Shown: positions 10,575-22,033 of the stretch, piece by piece
How positions within the stretch are numbered: the stretch's first letter is position 1
Layout of the letters: the number at the start of each line of letters is the position of its first letter
Source of the DNA: Nymphaea colorata
Lineage: Eukaryota > Streptophyta > Magnoliopsida > Nymphaeales > Nymphaeaceae
Assembly (NCBI RefSeq): GCF_008831285.2
Contig: NW_022205108.1
Span: 55,861-119,860 of the forward strand
DNA: 64,000 nucleotides
Reading direction: 5' to 3'
Notes under the pieces: model-generated
Database searches by the model: none
What the model was told of the DNA's origin: nothing
The model's input: only the letters and a program-made list of their open reading frames with translations
Translations under genes and position numbers: made by a program

Positions 10575-12002
10575 TCACATTTAAAAGTCTAGCTACATCT
10601 AATCCTCTTCCTTCACTTCGTTTGTATCTTCGTATTGCATGAAGTTGTCTTTTTCTCCATCATCGTCTTATTGCAGGGATTCCTAAATTGAATCGTGGTC
10701 GATGCTAGCGAAATCGTTTATGGACTCGACTAGCTAGCTGAGGCCTCGGTTATCCGGTTGCGTGTAGTATTTTAGTAGCTTCAAGCGATTATGAAGCCCA
10801 CTCTTTGAGATGAATAAAGCCTCAATAACGCTTTCCCTAAGTTTTACCAAGCGAGTATTATTAAATGCTGGTTTTGAAGACTCAGTTTCGACTTTTTGGA
10901 GGGCGTTTCTCAAAATAGAAAAGAACTTGGAACGTAAAGCATTGATGGAATTGTATTTCTGTGATAAATATGCAAAGCATTTTGAAAGTGAGTGATGTTC
11001 TATGTAAAGATTTGCAAGCATGCTTTATTCAGAAGAGCCAGATGATTGCTATCTCTTAGTATTGGCTTTTGACTAAGGATTTTCAACATTGGAAGGCTTT
11101 GACATTTGATTGGGTGTCTTTATGTTGTCTTGATTTTGACTATTAGTATCTGATCCCTATGGCTTGTAGCCGTTCTGTGCAGAACGAGCTTATATCTCCT
11201 CCATTGTTATGGGTCTTCCGTTCAAAAACCTCATCGCCTCTAGATACAACCTTACGCTTTCTCCTTCCATCAGAGTTACATTTGTTAGGCCATAAAGATA
11301 TTTCAGATACTTTTTGAAGGTGTCTATATGTCCCTTAAAAGCGGAGCTGCTCAGTAATGGCGTCATTAGCTTCTTCATCTCAGGCTTGCATATGGCGTAA
11401 TCCGCTTCTTGCACTCTTCAGCTATAAATGTCTATAATTTTCTGAAGGCTTGCGTGATGACTGCACTGATGGTTTGCTTGTATACATCCTTATTGAAACT
11501 GAAAATGGATTGGTCAGGCACTTCCAAGTTGGCTTGATTGAGCTTCTAAATTGCGAACTGATGACCGTATCCCTTATCCACAAAAGCTTTTGCGACTGCA
11601 CGCTTATCCCTATACCTATTCCACTCATTTTCACTCGAAAAATCACTTCTCACTTTGTTTGTATCGCTTTTCAGGTAGGTTTTGGTTGTTTCCGTTTAGA
11701 TGTTTTTGCGAGGCTGTGGCTGAGGAGCAGGCGGCTAAATTCCATGAGCTTCGTATATTTCCTGGGGAGTTTTTTGCTTAACAAGTGTCTCATAGAGCAT
11801 AGTGATTGATCTTTCCAATGAGCGGTGGGGCATGATTTGTTTCAGCAAAAGTACTGTTTCGCAGAGTTCCTATATTATATAAATTATACGGTTTCGCTTG
11901 GTTCATTTAGCTTCCTTGGATGGTTTTACTCATATGTCTCCTGCTTTAACTTTGCCTCCACTGACTGCGCTAAATAAATGAGTGTTAATCAAGCAGCGCC
12001 AT
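10575..12002 (-). CDS. hypothetical protein, about 475 aa
   Basis: A long minus-strand reading. A likely ATG lies at 12000-12002. A 20-nt intron at 11870-11889 joins KLNEPSET to ELCETVLLLKQIMPHR. The chain continues through EIYEAHGIEPPAPQPQPR, a charged segment, VPDQSIFSFNKDVYKQTISA, and after one shift near 11410 ADYAICKPEMKKLMTPLL, FKKYLKYLYGLTNVTL and RLYLEAMRFLNGRPI. A Ser/Asn/Gln-rich linker follows, then a helical region (LYIEHHSLSKCFAYLSQKY) and a very acidic end at TGA 10575-10577. No domain recognised. The exact start and the first exon's frame are uncertain. Confidence 0.5.
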
Positions 12003-12195
12003 TTTTAAAATATAATATGATTTTGAATATTTAGCTTTCCCGGACAATGAAGATCCTCGCAGAGCCATCTTCTTCAAATGACGATTATAGACAATCATCT
12101 AGGCACATTTTCTTGACAAGCTAACATTCTCTCGGTCGACGGTTGCTAACGAGTATGAATACTGGCAGTTCAATTAGTCTATACAATTATTATTT

Positions 12196-13073
12196 ATGAG
12201 TTGGCTCAACATGGATGCCTCGAATGGCTTTCATTTCAACTCCTATGACTCCAACAGCAATTGCTTCTACCAGTTACGTGATGATTCAGCCTCAGACCAT
12301 CCTCCTCTCTTCCATGAGCCTTGCCAGGAGTCGTATCACTATGATCGAAGCATCAACTTTGCAGAGCTTCCGTTGATGCGTGAGAGATCATCATCAGAAG
12401 ATTCTTGTATTTAGATGAAGAAGTAAGCCATAGAAGAGGAAAGTCCTTAGTGGAAGTATCCTGGGACATCGGCAAGAAGAGGATTGAAATGTTTAGCTTA
12501 GCTTTTGATCAAAATGCTGAGAAAAAAACGATTGCAGCAAGGCGAAATCGTCTCCTCAATTGAGAGTATTCTTTGTAAAGGGAGACACTAAGTAAATTTT
12601 TCTTTATTAAGGATGGCGGCAAAGAGGAAAAAAATATAAAAAGAAGGATATACGATGCCCTGAATGTAATGATTGCTGCTGGACTTCTCGAAAAGGAAGA
12701 TGCTTATATAGACATAAAGAAAAAGAAGCCATCCACAGTCTTTTTGGAGATTTAGCCATTAAAACTCGAGGATATTCAAACCAAAGTGGAAAAGAAACGC
12801 GAGCTATTGGGAAGACTAGCTTCCAAAAAAGAGGCCCTGGAGTATTGGCTAAGAAGAAACAGAGTTAAGTCCATCAATTAAAAGAAACATCATTTAACTT
12901 TCCCTCTGGTCTTTGTCATGGAGAAGGAATAAAACTTCTAGATGAGTTATCTAAAATAATGCATTCTGATGAAGGCAAAGAAGCTTCAACTTTACTCAGA
13001 AACAGATATCATCGAAAGAGTGTATAACATGGAAACAGGCCAATAGCCACTCCTATCTGACGATATGGAATGA
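12196..13073 (+). CDS. DP-family transcription factor (E2F dimerisation partner)
   Basis: After removing a 20-nt intron (12592-12611, GTAAAT...TTAAG) the frame is intact: 858 nt, 285 residues. The DNA-binding winged helix is recognised by ENIKLIKE-type spacing ending in KNIKRRIYDALNVMIAAGLL, very close to the RRRVYDALNVL helix of DP1/DP2. It is followed by the dimerisation segment: LEIEPLKLEDIQTKVEKKRE and LASKKEALEYWLRRNRVK, where DP proteins have a Q/K-rich coiled coil and an RN motif. The N-terminus is Ser/Asp/His-rich. DP proteins pair with E2F to switch on S-phase genes. TGA at 13071-13073 is the true stop. The recognition helix spans the intron, which supports the splice call. Confidence 0.82.
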
Positions 13074-13272
13074 TTTAAATATCCGAAATCCGAGTTCAAT
13101 TCTATTCCCAAGCATGATCTGCACCCGATCATGCATTTGAATTATTTTAAAAATTAATGCATGAAGTCCTCTGCTCGATTTTTAAATGATTGTCCCAACA
13201 TTTTTATATTTGAGTCGAAAGCTTCAAAAATGGCGTATACAATTTACCGCCATTATGATTAATTATATAACC

Positions 13273-14814
13273 ATGGAAAAGCAATAAAAGATAAGCAAGT
13301 TCATGAAGCCCCTCAAACCCGGCGCCGAAATCTTCGACAGCTCAGATATCGAGATGGAAAGCATCGAAAACAATCCGGCGAAGAACGATAAGAAACAACC
13401 AATGTTGATCAACTTTTTGAATAAGTTCAACCAGCCGGATATGGAATAAATGGAAAAGTATATCGAAGCACATAAGTTCATGCTGGATCGCCCTGTCAAA
13501 CCCAAGATCACCCTCTTCGAAGATATCATCATCATTTATTAGTTCAGAAAGGAACTTGCTGCATTATCAAGACCGGATAGAGTTAAGACCATTGAAGCCA
13601 TCAGCGAGAGATTGCAGCCCGTCATCAAGAGGTCCAAAATGACCATCAAGGAAAGAATCATGAAAAAACTCGCACACTGCACTCTTGATGAAGTTCTCCA
13701 AGCCATGAAAAGTAAAAAGGATCTCACATTTGATAAGAAAGGTGACAAGACAAAAAAGGTAAGCCAGATTTCATCTAATTCAAATGAAGAAATTTAAAAT
13801 CCACAAGCTAAGAAATAATCTAGCCATGAATAAGGTTTTACCTTGAAGAAATAATAGCCATCCAAGAATGGAGCCCCTGCTGCTATTTAAGCTAGAAAGA
13901 TCATTGATTCTGCCCTTAAAAATGCTGCATCAAACCGACTTTACAGATATGGAACATCAATCGTCCCATAGAGGATTTACATTTACGCTAATAGTGACAA
14001 TAAAGAGATCTTCTCCTTTACTGAATCTGATTCAATAACTTGAAGGAAAATTCTCTTAATTGCCCAACTTGCCTGAAAAAACCAACGTCCCAATGTAGAT
14101 TGAGGAAAACAATCAAAAAGACACTCTCAATCAACAAGACTAAAATGGTTCCGAGATTCAAAACCTGCAAAACATGTCTGAACAACAACTTGAAGCCTAC
14201 ATCCAAACTATCAAGGATAAGGCTCAACAAATAATAAGCTAATCTACTTCAGAAGAAGCTGCCCAAACTCATCAATAACTGACCAAGTATCTTGAAGCAA
14301 TCCAATAGCTTCAAGCCAAACTCTACGCTCCAAATAACAATAATATGGACGAAGATATTTCATCTGAACTTGCTGGAGGCAGAGGCAGCTCGGTAAAGAA
14401 AGATGTTAACTCCACTGGGAAAAAGACAAACACAGAGGATAGGACACTCCACATAAATAAACAAGGAAATAAATGGAATAAAAAAGATCTTGTACAAGCT
14501 AAGCAATAACATCAGCTACCTAAGCCTCATAAAGGATGATGCTTCCCTATGGGACCAATACGCCTGGTCAGACGACGAAGACACATTCTCTACAGTTTCA
14601 AGTTCAACCCAGAGGCCTACCGCACCGAAATGAGTTGTCTGCTCAGATACAAATCAAGAGAAGTCATCATCGAGCGGATGAAGTTTTTGAAATTGGACTT
14701 AAACTTCAGCCTTATCGAGCATATCAACAAGTTGGGAAGCAAATCTGCTTCGGAAATGCGCCTGCTCCTCAAGAAATGATGCCAGCTCAGTAGGAAATGA
14801 TGGAAATCGAATGA
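13273..14814 (+). CDS. Glu/Gln-rich hypothetical protein
   Basis: The ATG at 13273 opens a 256-codon frame with 15 or more TAA/TAG codons: MEKQEKISKFMKPLKPGAEI, a helical part (FEDIIIIYEFRKELAALSRP, KTIEAISERLQPVIKRSK), a Lys/Ser/Glu-rich linker and RRLYRYGTS-like residues (NRLYRYGTSIVPERIYIYA). After one missing base near 14037 a Gln-rich coiled region follows (QNLQNMSEQQLEAYIQTIKD, ELTKYLEAIQELQAKLY). A second break near 14535 leaves two possible ends; one is acidic (DDASLWDQYAWSDDEDTF) and the other runs to TGA at 14812-14814. No family recognised; the composition suggests a nuclear scaffold or regulator. Confidence 0.5.
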
Positions 14815-15005
14815 TAACTTCATTAGTTATAAATCAACCTATTATTATGCATATATTGGTTGTATATCTTGGCCTGAATTAATTATTAAATCTAAAAATA
14901 ACAATGAAGATATTATCAAACGCATACAGTTCCATCTTAGCAACCACATCGAACAGCAATTGAAGACCACGTCTAGTATTGCTCAACAGTTTAATAGTCT
15001 GTTCG

Positions 15006-17284
15006 ATGCTGGCTCCAATCGGCAAAAGATCAAAGAAAGGTAATCTTGCCAATATCAAGAAATCAATACTTCCAGCAATCAAAGAGATCAATAAATAGAG
15101 AATGCATAACTATGCAAACCAGCCAATTTCTATTAAAGTAGACTTGCTCTAATTCAGCTCAAAGATGGCAAATAATCCAAGGATAAGCTTTCAAGACAAC
15201 TCCGCTAGATATAAGTCGCCAAATTTCAAAGAAAATCGCATAGAGCTCTGTAGTCGCACGTATAAAGTATAGCAAAAATGTGAATCAGCGTATTCGGGTC
15301 GGCTTGTGGACGTTTAGAAAGATGAGAATACTAAAATAGCAACCTAATTTTAAAATGCAGATCTTTTATCACCTTTAGAGGGAATTGCGAAATATAATTT
15401 CTTAGCTTTGAAGACCAGCAGGAAAGAAACCTTTTGGCATTCAAGTGCACATGTGCTTGGACAAGCACTTGAAAGTATTTATGGGGCTTGGCTTTGCCAT
15501 GGACCACCGTTAGCCAATGGCTTCTTTTATGACTCGTTTATTGGCGAACAGACCATTTCTCAGGCAAATTATGAGCAAATATAAAAATAAATCAAACGCT
15601 TCATCCAATAAAAACATCAGTTCGAAAGACTGTATTGGCAAATAATAAGCGCTCAGTATGTTTGCAGGAAATCCTTATAAAATGTATCTAATTAAAATAA
15701 AATCCCTGATGGAGGCATGACTTCAGTGTATAAATGTGGAAATCTTATCGATCTTTGCACTGGCCTCATCTTCCTTCCATTGAAGGCTGAAAGCTTAAGA
15801 TAATTAAAAACAGTTCTTCATATTTTTTAGGACATAAGGATAATGACCGCCTTCAGAGAATATATGGGATATCCTTCCCAAAGCAATCTGAACTGGAATC
15901 TTACTTAAAAACACAAGAAGAGCTGGCAAAGCGTGACCATAGAGTGATTGGTCCAAAGCAGCAGCTCTTTAATTTCACTCCTCTCTCACCAGGAAGTGCA
16001 TTGTTCTTGCCACACGGAACTATCATCTATAATAAGCTGATCGAATTGATGAGGTCAGAGTATAATATTCGAGGGTATAAATAAGTCATTTCTCCCAATC
16101 TTTACCATTCGTAGCTATGGAAAACCAGTGGACATTATTTCAAATACAAATAAAACATATTCTTCTTCAAGGAAGGAGAAGAGGAGCAAGGCTTAAAACC
16201 AATGAACTGTCCTGGACACTGTCTTATCTTCGATCAAACTCAATACTCTTACAGGAACTGCCTATTCGTATGGCTGATTTTGGGGTCCTCATCGTAATGA
16301 ACTCACTGGAGCTCTTTCAGGCCTTACGAGAGTTCGAAGGTTTCAGCAAGATGATGCTCATATTTTCTGCCGTCCGACCAAATCTAATCTTAGATTTTAG
16401 GAGTATTAGACCTATTAGACTACATCTATACCGTCTTTGGCTTCAAATACGTCCTTTAGCTTTCAACGAGACCGGAAAAGTATTTGGGATCTATTGAGGA
16501 TTGGAATAAAGCAGAGGCACAACTTAAGGACGCACTTGGCAAATTCGGAAAGGATTACAAAGTGAACTAAGGTGATGGAGCCTTCTACGGTCCAAAGATA
16601 GATGTAAAGCTCTTTGATGCATTCGGAAGGGAGCACCAATGTGGAACTGTTCAGCTAGATTTTCAATTGCCTTTAAGATTCAACCTTCAATACAGATCTG
16701 GGGATTCTAAATAAAAGCATGAGGCATCACATGAAAAGCATCACCACCACCATTAGGCTTGCTAGAATGCAGTTCATCTCTCTGAATAGGAAAGTAAAGA
16801 TATTTTAATTCAGAATACAGCCAAATAAAGCAATTAAAAAATGGGTTCGAAAGGCCTGTGATAATCCATCGGGCCATATTTGGCTCCTTGGAACGCTTCA
16901 TCGCCATCCTTTGCGAGCATAATGGAGGTAAATGGGACTTTTGGATATCCCCAAGCAAATCAACTCCTATCAATTGGTCAATAATCCCATGAGTTTACTG
17001 ATAAAATTTACAATACTCTACTTTTGAAAGGGTATTCCGTTGAAAAGGATATGAGTCAAGATAATCTTGGCAAAAAGATTAGAAACGCTCAAATGGAAGG
17101 TTTCAATTTTATGGGAATCATCGGTCCAGAATAAGTAAAGAAATCGTAAATAAATATTCGAAACAGATAGAGCTCAACATAAGCAAAAAGCATGAGGCTT
17201 TAGGATTTGCTTCAAGTATTCTAAAATTTAAAGCCACCAAAAAGCCAAAAAAGAAAATAACTTTAAAGCAAATCGTCATTATGA
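15006..17284 (+). CDS. threonyl-tRNA synthetase
   Basis: Charges tRNA-Thr. In order: a basic N-terminus from ATG 15006, PISIKVDL and a TGS domain ([26 protein letters not shown]), the editing-domain start [38 protein letters not shown], then the class II core: [28 protein letters not shown] (motif 2 area), [73 protein letters not shown] and the [17 protein letters not shown]-type motif 3, ending in the anticodon-binding domain ([20 protein letters not shown]). E residues at 16151-16153 (TAA), 16385-16387 (TAA) and 16391-16393 (TAG) are near-invariant in the family. About five single-base breaks. A His-rich insertion is present near 16725. Confidence 0.92.
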
Positions 17285-17328
17285 TTGATTATACTTTAAT
17301 GATGTTATAACCAATGTCTTTGATATGA

Positions 17329-18865
17329 TCAACCATTTGCCTTGTACCACTCGTACGCCTATTTCAAATACTCGTGGAAACATCGATATGGCTATTTCTT
17401 TTCAACGGCAGCGACGAATGTTTAATATTTTTTAAAGTTCATCTGGGTGAAGATATTGTTTTCAGTATTGTAGTCATACCAATAATTGAGCTCCTATAAA
17501 AACCTTACCCTTTAACATGACAGCTCCATCGCGCAGAAATAGACAGCGTTGTCTGTTATCAATTGGAAAAAGTTTCCATCTCTTGCCTTAAATGAAGAAC
17601 TACTCACAAGCAAAAATGTATCACTAAGCATGGTTCTGAGATGACTATACCCATGCGTTCTATCCCATCTATATCTGTTTTGACTTTTTATCGTAGAGTT
17701 ATATTCATGGTTGTTACCCAAAGTTAACTTGTTTGGATGGTTGATGATGAAAATTGTATAGAGAGTATAAGGCTTTTCTGCTTGATAAATGGCATTGACG
17801 ACCTTGAAAGCTTGCGTCCCGATCAGTTCGTCGTCCCCATCAATCGTGTAGATAATCTCTCCCAGATCGCAGTACTTATGGGCTCCATAATAAAAGCTAT
17901 AGAGTGATTTATTTCTGATTTTGCTTTTGATGAGGCATATTGATTCTTATCAGCTTTTCTCCACTGCAAGTGTTGAGCAATTTTGGTGCTAGTGCCATCA
18001 GAAGAGCCATCGTCAATAATAACCACTTTCAAGTTTGAGTATTCCTGCTGGAGGATCGATTCTATGTTCCACAAATATCGATCGCTGTGAACGTTGTTGT
18101 ATGTTGGCACTATGACGCAAGCTCTTAGCTATCTGGTATAGTGGCTAGATTATACTTTCTTTCTAGTTATGATTTCTCATCTTCATAAAGTTTCTTGAAT
18201 TATTGATCTTCAAATGATTGTCCTGTTAGTTGATGATACTTAATTCCTTTATAAAATTGAGCTTTTGTGATATTTCTTGTGGGCGAGACAAGGTTATCAT
18301 CCAATTAATATTCTTTATAGATGTTGATCCAAGTATCGACTTCAAACTTCCTTTGTTCCAGTTTACCTTTAAATAATTTTTCATATGACAAAGACTATTC
18401 GTTACTCATGCTGAGTTCGTACCACTTTATCTCTTATGCATGGTTTTAAAACTACCTGATGTATGCTGGAGCTTCATCGTTTGCATCTGCCAGGATACTC
18501 ATGTACTCTTTATTCTTGTCATTCTTTGTATTTTATTGATAGGCCTTGTAGATCTAATTAAGACTAAATTACCTTCAGAAGATGTGTTTTCTAATCCTTA
18601 CTCAAATCCCAAAGATTGAAATGCCTATCGATCATATTTATTTTTTAAAGTGATGATTTGACCACTTCCTAATCAATATAGGGCTCGATTTAAACACTTT
18701 AATCGGCTGTTTTATTAGCAATCTCAATCTCCTAGACTTGCTCACTTGGTGGTATCTTTGTTTAGGCAGCATTGGTATTGTTTTATTCAAAAAATTGAGC
18801 AAAAAGAAAAATGAAGATGCTGGATATGAGTAAAAAGATAGCAATTTTATAGCGTTTATTACCAT
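17329..18865 (-). CDS. membrane-anchored family 2 glycosyltransferase (copy A)
   Basis: Type II topology: ATG at 18863-18865 and a signal anchor (LLSFYSYPASSFFFLLNFL). After a frame-broken stem region comes the GT-A fold: NIESILQQEYSNLKVVIIDD followed by GSSDGT (nucleotide-sugar Asp motif), IIYTIDGDDELIGTQAFKVV with the metal-binding DGDD, and a C-terminal acceptor half (NQYRWDRTHGYSHLRTM-like, FITDNAVYFCAMELSCE, ELNYWYDYNTENN). TGA at 17329-17331. It transfers a sugar from a nucleotide donor, probably in the secretory pathway; donor and acceptor cannot be told. It is clearly related to copy B (25.5-26.9 kb) and to the triple-repeat protein between them. Convergent with ThrRS, stops 44 nt apart. 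Confidence 0.82.
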
Positions 18866-19197
18866 TCCTTTCAGAGAGATCTCGAAACTAGTGAGAGTAA
18901 GAAAGCTCAGCCTCCTAATTACTTGCCTATTATTGCCTAACTGCTTACCTATTATTGGCCATGACTAGCTCTAACTAAATAATGATCCTCTTCGGAAGCT
19001 ACTTAAGCCATCCCAAAATTATAATACCAAACCCATTCAAAATATATCCAAAATCAGCCAAAGAATATTACTCCACTTAAGTTGACCACCGTTTGTTTTT
19101 GATAATTATATGTAAAGTAAAAGTGAGCCCAAATGTCGATATCTATATAAATAAAACGATAAATGTGGATGCTGCCATAACATACAGAACATTAGCT
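18866..19197. promoter_or_regulatory. divergent intergenic region
   Basis: 332 nt between two genes that point away from each other (glycosyltransferase A and the PWWP gene). A/T-rich, with the near-direct repeat ACTTGCCTATTATTGCC / GCTTACCTATTATTGGCC at about 18920-18961. The PWWP frame is open upstream to an in-frame ATG at 19093, but the PWWP fold itself fits the ATG at 19198. No other feature seen. Confidence 0.4.
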
Positions 19198-21833
19198 ATG
19201 GACAGTCCGCCGAAATATTGTATAAATGAGATTGTTTTCGCTAGATGCAGAAGCGACCCCTTTTGGCCTGCCAAAGTGATCAAGGTCATATCCGATCATC
19301 ACGTATATCAAGTTTCCTTTTTCAATCACAATACGAAAGCATACATCGAAGAGGAAAACATCTTACCGTTCGTCCCGGAGGTCATCCAAAAACAAAAAGA
19401 TCGATTATGAATAAAATCAGACAGCATCAGCTGCTGCAAAGACTAGGGTAATGATAATCAAGGGAATCGATCTTGCAATTGAAGAGTCTAAGAGGCTGCT
19501 AGAGCTATAGATGAATCTCATCCACAATAACAGCCAATCTCAGAACGATTCTCTTCAATCCAAGGAAAAGGAACGCCAGCTTACTATTGAGAACAGTTTC
19601 TAGCAAGCGATGAAGAAAAGAAAGAGGAACAGCCTGGAGGGTATATTAGAGTAGACTTCCAAAAAGCAAAAAATGGACAAAACGGATTAGCTACAGATAC
19701 TAGCTGAGAGAAAAGAAGGAGGGAACATCGAAGAGACGAGTCGGGACAGTCTCAAGGAACAAAATTACAGTATATTGCATGCTGAATATTAATTGTAGCG
19801 CAAATTTTCATAGTTGCGCAAAAGATAGAAACATTTGGAGAAGCGCTTACAAAAGAACAGGTAATCCAAGCAGTAGTTTGAGAAGCTAAGAAACAACTCA
19901 AACTATATGCAGCATTTGGAATAAGATTAACATTTCTTAAGGCCCTATAAGCACTGTGAGCAAGTTTACAACGTTCATTAAGTCCCAAAGTACTAAGAAG
20001 AGCAGGGTGATAGCTAAAATGAACGATCACTCCAAGACAATAATTAAGCTGGTTAACTTGAATAGCGATCGCCATAAAAACCGAAAGAGACAGAGTAGGC
20101 AGTTCAAGTCTAAAGCAACCTAGAATAAGTAGTTGAGGAATATATACAAGGTGAGACAAAAGTATCCAATCACATTTAAGTCTTGCCTATAAAGCCAATA
20201 ACTTTAAATATTGCTCTGTTAAATTGTGTTCAATATACGGCCGAACATTTTGTTTAGAATGAGATCGAGATAGTCTTCAATAGCTAAGACAAGCCCCCTG
20301 CTCAAAGATAGGAGATTACTGCAGATTTGATTAGTCCCATTTAGGCTCATAACTAATTTCAAAATTAGGCTTAAAATTTGGAAGATGCGCTAATTCAGAT
20401 TCAACAAGACCTTCTCCACAATCAATAGTAAACATTAAAGCAGAATGTATCGATTTAGTAGGAAAACAAAAACAGTGTGATTGAATATAAGCTCCGAAAT
20501 GAGTAGCCAAATATAGCTAATAATATCGAACTTGGAGTAAATATTGACAAAAGTTCACTATAAGATCAGCAAGATAATCAAAACCAGACTGCTGGAGTAA
20601 TATAGATTAATGAAGCAATATAGGTCTAAAGACCAAACAAAATGGAGTATGAGTTAGAAAGTGGAGAAATATTTGACAACAAATAGCACCACCCACCAAA
20701 ACAAGAACTACTCTCTAAAGCAATTCCTAATAATCATGTTGAAAATGAGTCTTCTATTGCCGAAATAGATTAGAAAAGGAAATACCGATTCATGCCGAAT
20801 TATTATTCAAACAGTAATAGCAGAAGTAGGATAATCTCATCATCCAGGTCCTTTCTAAATAGTAAAAGATAGAAGAAATCAATCCAGAATTATCAAATAG
20901 CAAAAATAAGATAAATAGTAAGAAATTTAAAATTAGTATTAGCTCGTCAGACAATAATACACAAGATAGCTTTATTAGAACAGAGCAATAAAATTATCAC
21001 CATAGCAACAAAGCATAGCCATCCCAAGGATATTGAGGATTGTGTAGTAATCATCAGAGGGATAAGAGCAATAATAGGAAAGCCAGCATTAATATTAAAG
21101 TGAGCAATAGGAAGACCAAGATAATAGGAAGGCTCTTACCAATAAGTGTCTGAATAATAAGAAGAAGAGATAGAAGCATCCATGCGATATAGCCTATGGA
21201 AATCTAGTAACAACAATCAACAATGAAGAACCTGAGTCGATGGATATAGAGATTAACCTGCCAGAAGTTTCCAACGAATCAGGAGAGCCAGAGATGCAAC
21301 AAGACCAATGTTTGCGTAATTCTACGTTTGGCTTCCTACAAAACAAACTAGACTGGAGCCAGCCGCGCTGTAGCCTTGAGGAAATGTACGCGTTTGAATT
21401 TGAAACTCCCATCAACTACCCCTACCTAATCATAGGACTCATCCCCCTTAAGCCCAAAATAGAACAAGTACCACAGCCCTTCTCATCTCAATCTCAAGTC
21501 TTACCTGAAGCGCATGGTTGCATACCTATCCTCCAGCTACAGCAACGATGAAATTCTGTTGAGCATGAGCCAAAAGCAAATCATGATGGCCATCCTCACC
21601 TGCGACAGTTTGGATCCTTCATTCTCTCCCAGGAGGGGATTCTGACCATCTTCGAAGAGATAGTTGGTCTCTACTAGAGCTCAGAAGGCGACAAAAAGAT
21701 TTGGGTGGGCAACTATCTCCTAGAGTACCTGATGGTGAAGCAGAAGCTGGACTTTTTCAGATTTATGTTGAGGAATGCCACAGCAGCCAACAACAATGAT
21801 GAACAAAATATGGCACAACCTATCGTTGTCTGA
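19198..21833 (+). CDS. PWWP-domain chromatin protein, LEDGF-like layout
   Basis: ATG 19198 leads straight into a PWWP domain: IVFARCRSDPFWPAKVIKVI and YQVSFFNHNTKAYIEEENIL (the SDPFWPA core stands for the SPPWWPA motif). PWWP domains read methylated histone H3K36 and bind DNA. After one missing base near 19400 a single frame of about 550 codons follows, extremely rich in TAA/TAG Glu codons, with coiled-coil (EESKRLLELEMNLIHNNS), acidic, and Ser/Arg segments. After one or two more shifts comes a helical C-terminal domain (NLKSYLKRMVAYLSSSYSND, LLSMSQKQIMMAILTCDSLD, FEEIVGLYE, KIWVGNYLLEYLMVKQKL) and TGA 21831-21833. PWWP plus terminal helical bundle recalls LEDGF/HDGF2; that part is inference. 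The last 600 nt recur in the gene at 28357-29361. Confidence 0.75.
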
Positions 21834-22033
21834 TAACCGTTGATTTGCATGTGCTTCCATTATCATACTTTAATATATTAAACCAAATATAAAGATCAGA
21901 TGGCATTCTAAAAATATTATGATTGATTTTTTGTGTTTATAGTTATTAGCTTGAGATAATCAACAAATTTCAATATTTTGGTTCATGTTAAATTTCTTAT
22001 GTTATGACGGTAATGCTGAAATTGATATTAATT

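Noticed and set aside
15006-17284. His-rich stretch in ThrRS as a cloning tag
   Set aside because: It is a run of five His flanked by other His and Glu within a species-specific insertion of the catalytic domain, not at a terminus; no vector sequence is present.
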